Shown: positions 51,053-53,813 of the stretch, in pieces | Layout of the letters: each line of letters opens with the position of its first letter | How positions within the stretch are numbered: the first letter of the stretch is position 1 | Origin: JBKPNX01 sp046732855 | Lineage (GTDB): Bacteria; Pseudomonadota; Alphaproteobacteria; Geminicoccales; Geminicoccaceae | Reading direction: 5' to 3' | Assembly (NCBI GenBank): GCA_046732855.1 | Contig: JBKPNX010000056.1 | Location: forward strand, 1 to 53,813 | Length of the DNA stretch: 53,813 bases | Program-made: the position numbers and the translations under genes | The notes under the pieces: generated by a model | Database searches by the model: none | Seen by the model: only the letters and a program-made list of their open reading frames with translations | What the model was told of the DNA's origin: nothing

Positions 51053-52150
51053 ATGAAGATGGCGACGGATTCGACCGGAACGGGCGCCGCGCGCGGCAGG
51101 CAGGAGTTCGAGCGGGTGCTGGACGCCAGCGACACCCGCCAGCCGATCTTCGAGGAGGAGCATCGCACCCCGCTGCGACGGCTGCAGCACTTCCTGCACG
51201 TCTATCCGACGGCAATCCCTGCCATCGTGCTGCTGATCGGTGTCGTCTTCTTCAGCCTTCTGGTCGGCGGCCGTTTCCTGTCCGCCTTCAACCTGTCGCT
51301 GGTCCTCCAGCAGGTGACCATCATCGGCATCGTCGGCCTCGCGCAGACCCTGATCGTGCTGACCGCCGGCATCGACCTTTCGGTCGGCGCGATCATGGTC
51401 TTGTCTTCGGTGGTGATGGGCAAGCTCGCGGTGCAGGTCGGCGTGCCGGTGCCGATCGCTTTTCTCCTCGGCCTCGCGGTCGGCGCCATCTGCGGCGCCA
51501 TCAACGGCGCCCTCGTGGCGTATTTCGGGTTGCCGCCGTTCATCGTGACGCTCGGCACCTGGAGCATCTTCTTCGCGTTGAATCTCTGGTATTCGGCGAG
51601 CGAGACCATCCGCTCCCAGGATGTCGCGGCGGCGGCCGGATTCCTGCAGCTCACCGGCACGCCGTTCGACTTCTTCGGCGCACGGCTGACGGTCGGCTCG
51701 CTGCTGATGGTCGCGCTGTTCGCGGTGTTCTGGTACGTGCTCAACTGGACCGCGTTTGGGCGCCATCTCTACGCCATCGGCGACGATGCCGACTCGGCGC
51801 GGCTCGCGGGCATACGAGTGCGGCAGACTCTGCTGCTCGTCTATGTCATCGCGGGGGTAATCTGCGCGATCGCCGGCTGGGCGCTGATCGGCCGCATCGG
51901 CGCGGTCAGCCCGCAGGCCGGCTACACTGCGAACCTGGACAGCATCACCGCGGTGGTGATCGGCGGCACCAGTCTGTTCGGCGGTCGCGGCTCGGTCGTC
52001 GGCACGCTGATCGGCGCGCTGATCGTCGGCCTGTTCCGCAACGGCCTGGCGCTCTGGGGGGTCGACGTGCTCTGGCAGGAGTTCACCGTCGGCCTGCTGA
52101 TCATCGTCGCCGTCGCCATCGACCAGTGGATCCGGAAGGTTTCGGCATGA
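51053..52150 (+). CDS. frcC: fructose-type sugar ABC transporter permease FrcC
   Basis: CUT2-type membrane permease. 365 residues with an N-terminal soluble stretch of about 50 residues before the first helix and eight to ten hydrophobic segments. Conserved parts are VGLAQTLIVLTAGIDLSVGA, NGALVAYFGLPPFIVTLGT, GRHLYAIGDDADSARLAGIR (cytosolic loop contacting the ATPase) and VVIGGTSLFGGRGSVVGTLI. The start is taken as ATG 51053; ATG 51059 is also possible. It overlaps frcA by 4 bp (ATGA at 52147). Confidence 0.92.
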   Translation: MKMATDSTGTGAARGRQEFERVLDASDTRQPIFEEEHRTPLRRLQHFLHVYPTAIPAIVLLIGVVFFSLLVGGRFLSAFNLSLVLQQVTIIGIVGLAQTLIVLTAGIDLSVGAIMVLSSVVMGKLAVQVGVPVPIAFLLGLAVGAICGAINGALVAYFGLPPFIVTLGTWSIFFALNLWYSASETIRSQDVAAAAGFLQLTGTPFDFFGARLTVGSLLMVALFAVFWYVLNWTAFGRHLYAIGDDADSARLAGIRVRQTLLLVYVIAGVICAIAGWALIGRIGAVSPQAGYTANLDSITAVVIGGTSLFGGRGSVVGTLIGALIVGLFRNGLALWGVDVLWQEFTVGLLIIVAVAIDQWIRKVSA

Positions 52151-52932
52151 CCGCGGCATCGCAACCGGTCCTGCAGGCGCGCGGCCTGGTCAAGCGCTAC
52201 GGCCGCATCACGGCGCTCGATCACGCCGATTTCGACCTTCTGTCGGGCGAGATCCTGGCGGTGATCGGCGACAACGGCGCGGGCAAGTCGACCTTGATCA
52301 AGGCGCTGACCGGCGCGGTCGTGCCCGACCAGGGCGAGATCCGCCTCGACGGCAAGGTGGTCCATTTCACCAACCCTCAGGAGGCGCGCCTGGCCGGCAT
52401 CGAAACGGTCTATCAGAACCTCGCCCTGTCCCCCGCTTTGTCGATCGCCGACAACATGTTTCTCGGGCGCGAGCGGCGGAAGGACAGCGTCTTCGGCCGC
52501 TGGTTCGGCATGCTCGATCGCGCCGGGATGCAGCGCGAGGCGCGCGACCAGCTGAACTCGCTCGGCCTGCTCACGATCCAGAACATCAGCCAGCCGGTCG
52601 AGACGCTCTCGGGCGGCCAGCGCCAGGGCGTCGCGGTAGCGCGCGCGACCGCGTTCGGCCGCCACGTCGTGATCATGGACGAGCCGACCGCGGCCTTGGG
52701 CGTAAAGGAGTCGCGCAAGGTCCTCGACCTGATCCTGGATGTGCGCGCGCGTGGCCTGCCGATCGTGCTGATCAGCCACAACATGCCGCACGTGTTCGAG
52801 GTCGCGGACCGGATCCACGTGCACAGGCTTGGCCGGCGCATCGCGGTCATCCGCCCCAAGGATTTTTCCATGTCGGACGGCGTCGCGATCATGACCGGCG
52901 CGATGGCGCCGCCCGAGTCCATGGCCGCCTGA
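52147..52932 (+). CDS. frcA: fructose-type sugar ABC transporter ATPase FrcA
   Basis: Cytosolic ATPase, 261 residues, a single ABC domain rather than the double domain of RbsA/XylG, which matches the Frc system. Walker A GDNGAGKSTLIKALTG (about 40-55), Q-loop ETVYQNLALSPALSIADNMF, signature LSGGQRQGVAVARATAFG, Walker B VVIMDEPTAALG and switch His in VLISHNMPHVFE. The ATG at 52147 overlaps the frcC stop. No terminator is obvious after it. Confidence 0.94.
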   Translation: MTAASQPVLQARGLVKRYGRITALDHADFDLLSGEILAVIGDNGAGKSTLIKALTGAVVPDQGEIRLDGKVVHFTNPQEARLAGIETVYQNLALSPALSIADNMFLGRERRKDSVFGRWFGMLDRAGMQREARDQLNSLGLLTIQNISQPVETLSGGQRQGVAVARATAFGRHVVIMDEPTAALGVKESRKVLDLILDVRARGLPIVLISHNMPHVFEVADRIHVHRLGRRIAVIRPKDFSMSDGVAIMTGAMAPPESMAA

Positions 52933-53464
52933 CCGCCGCAGCGCGGCCGCTCTCGATATCCACCATCAGCCCTCACCCGGACCCCTGCCGCGCGTACGCC
53001 GGCACGGCCTGGGTCACCGATTCTTAAGCTGCTTAGCGCGATCCTGAGTTGGCGGGCAGGTGCCCGCAGGCGCCCCGACTGTCCCCCCACCTTGCGAGGC
53101 GAACCATGCAGAAGAGCGCGTCTCCAGGACTGCTCGCCTGGGTGGCCGCAATCGCGCTGCATCTCGGCATAGTCTGCCTGGTGGCGCCTCTCTGAGACCG
53201 ACGGGCTGCCTCGGCCAGCCGGATCGCTGTGTCCGGCTATTCTGTCGTTCTTTGCCGCTCTGGCGGACGTCGGTCGCGAGCCGGCCTGCGCCGGGCGTGT
53301 GAGCGAACCGCCGTGCCACGGCTGCAGGACGATCGGCTCGAGCATCTGGGAATCCCGCAGGCGGCCGCCCAGAGGCCGATCGAGCACGCCGTGCTCGGTC
53401 TGCTTGACTTCCTCGGTTCGCGCCCATACCGAGGGCCGAGCGCGGCTCAAGGTGGTGCAGACGC
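52933..53464. other. 532-bp region with at most one tiny gene
   Basis: Between frcA and the UDP-glucuronate decarboxylase gene. Longer open frames here have no family resemblance and arginine-rich, shadow-like composition. The only candidate gene is the 29-residue membrane peptide at 53106. No repeat, terminator or RNA was recognised. Confidence 0.5.
53106..53195 (+). CDS. candidate 29-residue single-pass membrane peptide
   Basis: MQKSASPGLLAWVAAIALHL is followed by GIVCLVAPL: a basic start and one hydrophobic helix of about 20 residues. A GCGAGGCG site lies about six bases before the ATG. It is too short to recognise. Supporting it are the ribosome site, the clean transmembrane profile and an otherwise empty region; against it is the chance of such a frame in GC-rich DNA. 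Confidence 0.35.
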   Translation: MQKSASPGLLAWVAAIALHLGIVCLVAPL

Positions 53465-53813
53465 ATGGCTGGATTGAGTCTCAGCCCGACGCGGGTGCTG
53501 GTGACCGGGGGGGCGGGGTTCCTCGGCAGCCACCTGTGCGAGCGCCTGGTCGCGGCCGGGCACGAGGTGGTCAGCGTCGATAATTACTTCACCGGGGTGC
53601 GCGGCAACCTCGCCGGCCTGCTCGGCCACCCCGGCTTCGAGGCGTTGCGCCATGACATCACCTTCCCGCTCTACGTCGAGGTCGACCAGATCTACAACCT
53701 CGCCTGCCCGGCCTCGCCGATCCACTACCAGCACGACCCGGTGCAGACCACCAAGACCAGCGTGCACGGCGCGATCAACATGCTCGGCCTGGCCAAGCGG
53801 GTCGGCGCGCGCA
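53465..53813 (+). CDS. uxs: UDP-glucuronate decarboxylase (UDP-xylose synthase), partial
   Basis: Start of an extended short-chain dehydrogenase that converts UDP-glucuronate to UDP-xylose for polysaccharide synthesis. The first 116 residues are in the window and run off its end. The NAD-binding motif VLVTGGAGFLGSHLCERL is at residues 11-28, then VVSVDNYFTGVRGNLAGLLG, DITFPLYVEVDQIYNLACPA and SPIHYQHDPVQTTKTSVHGA, which is the UXS-specific pattern rather than that of UDP-glucose epimerases. The catalytic Tyr-Lys lies outside the window. Confidence 0.88.
   Translation, partial: MAGLSLSPTRVLVTGGAGFLGSHLCERLVAAGHEVVSVDNYFTGVRGNLAGLLGHPGFEALRHDITFPLYVEVDQIYNLACPASPIHYQHDPVQTTKTSVHGAINMLGLAKRVGAR

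Noticed and set aside
49596..51215. 539-codon minus-strand frame opposite moaB, frcB and the start of frcC
   Set aside because: Spans three real genes in antisense and shows no domain.
53229..53477. Possible 82-residue gene before the UDP-glucuronate decarboxylase gene
   Set aside because: Arginine-rich irregular sequence, no ribosome site, overlaps the downstream start.

Overview
The window is GC-rich (roughly two-thirds G+C by eye) and densely coding, with short intergenic gaps and many ATGA or TGATG overlaps. The gene content points to an alphaproteobacterium, probably of the Rhodospirillales/Geminicoccales type: Usg, an IalB-family protein directly before rlmN, a liv operon carrying DUF6898-like and DUF6867-like small proteins, ETF-ubiquinone oxidoreductase, and an FrcBCA-type sugar transporter. 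The taxon is inferred from gene families, not from a marker gene.

Layout. 1-4842: the end of a tailed-phage late module (fragment of an upstream protein, T7-like tail fibre with a pectate-lyase-like region, large terminase, a small coiled-coil protein, a SleB-like fragment). 4918-10677: an aldehyde dehydrogenase; then on the minus strand a Tat-exported intradiol dioxygenase-like protein, a membrane protein, a frameshifted peptide/opine-type binding-protein gene, a rhodanese and a GYD-type protein, with a divergent DUF1330 gene. 10867-15123: IalB-family protein, rlmN, sppA and a class II glutamine amidotransferase. 15303-21600: the branched-chain amino-acid/amide ABC transporter (livH, livM, livG, livF, DUF6867, binding protein), interrupted before the binding-protein gene by an odd secreted ORF and closed by a strong intrinsic terminator. 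21762-24851: an M20 amidohydrolase and a 602-residue Rieske fusion protein. 24900-28700: pirin, VOC protein, thermonuclease-like protein with altered catalytic arginines, an unknown conserved protein and an XRE regulator. 29117-32796: a LuxR-type regulator divergent from the GDP-fucose genes gmd and fcl. 33006-36528: usg, gamma-glutamyltransferase, nhaA. 36492-40474: two unknown small genes, a PhnD-like binding protein, then zur-znuC-znuB with a candidate Zur operator and no znuA. 40557-44433: tRNA-Gln(UUG), a SAM hydroxide adenosyltransferase overlapping ispE, a TPR lipoprotein and a small divergent protein. 44674-49737: ETF-QO, family-4-like uracil-DNA glycosylase, soluble lytic transglycosylase, moaB. 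49929-52932: frcB-frcC-frcA. 52933-end: a possible 29-residue membrane peptide and the start of a UDP-glucuronate decarboxylase.

No CRISPR array, rRNA, insertion sequence, integrase or attachment site was recognised. The points most worth following are the Rieske fusion protein, the PhnD-like binding protein beside zur-znuCB, the thermonuclease with two Arg-to-Cys changes, and two single-indel frameshifts (phage small protein and solitary binding protein) that are either decay or assembly errors.
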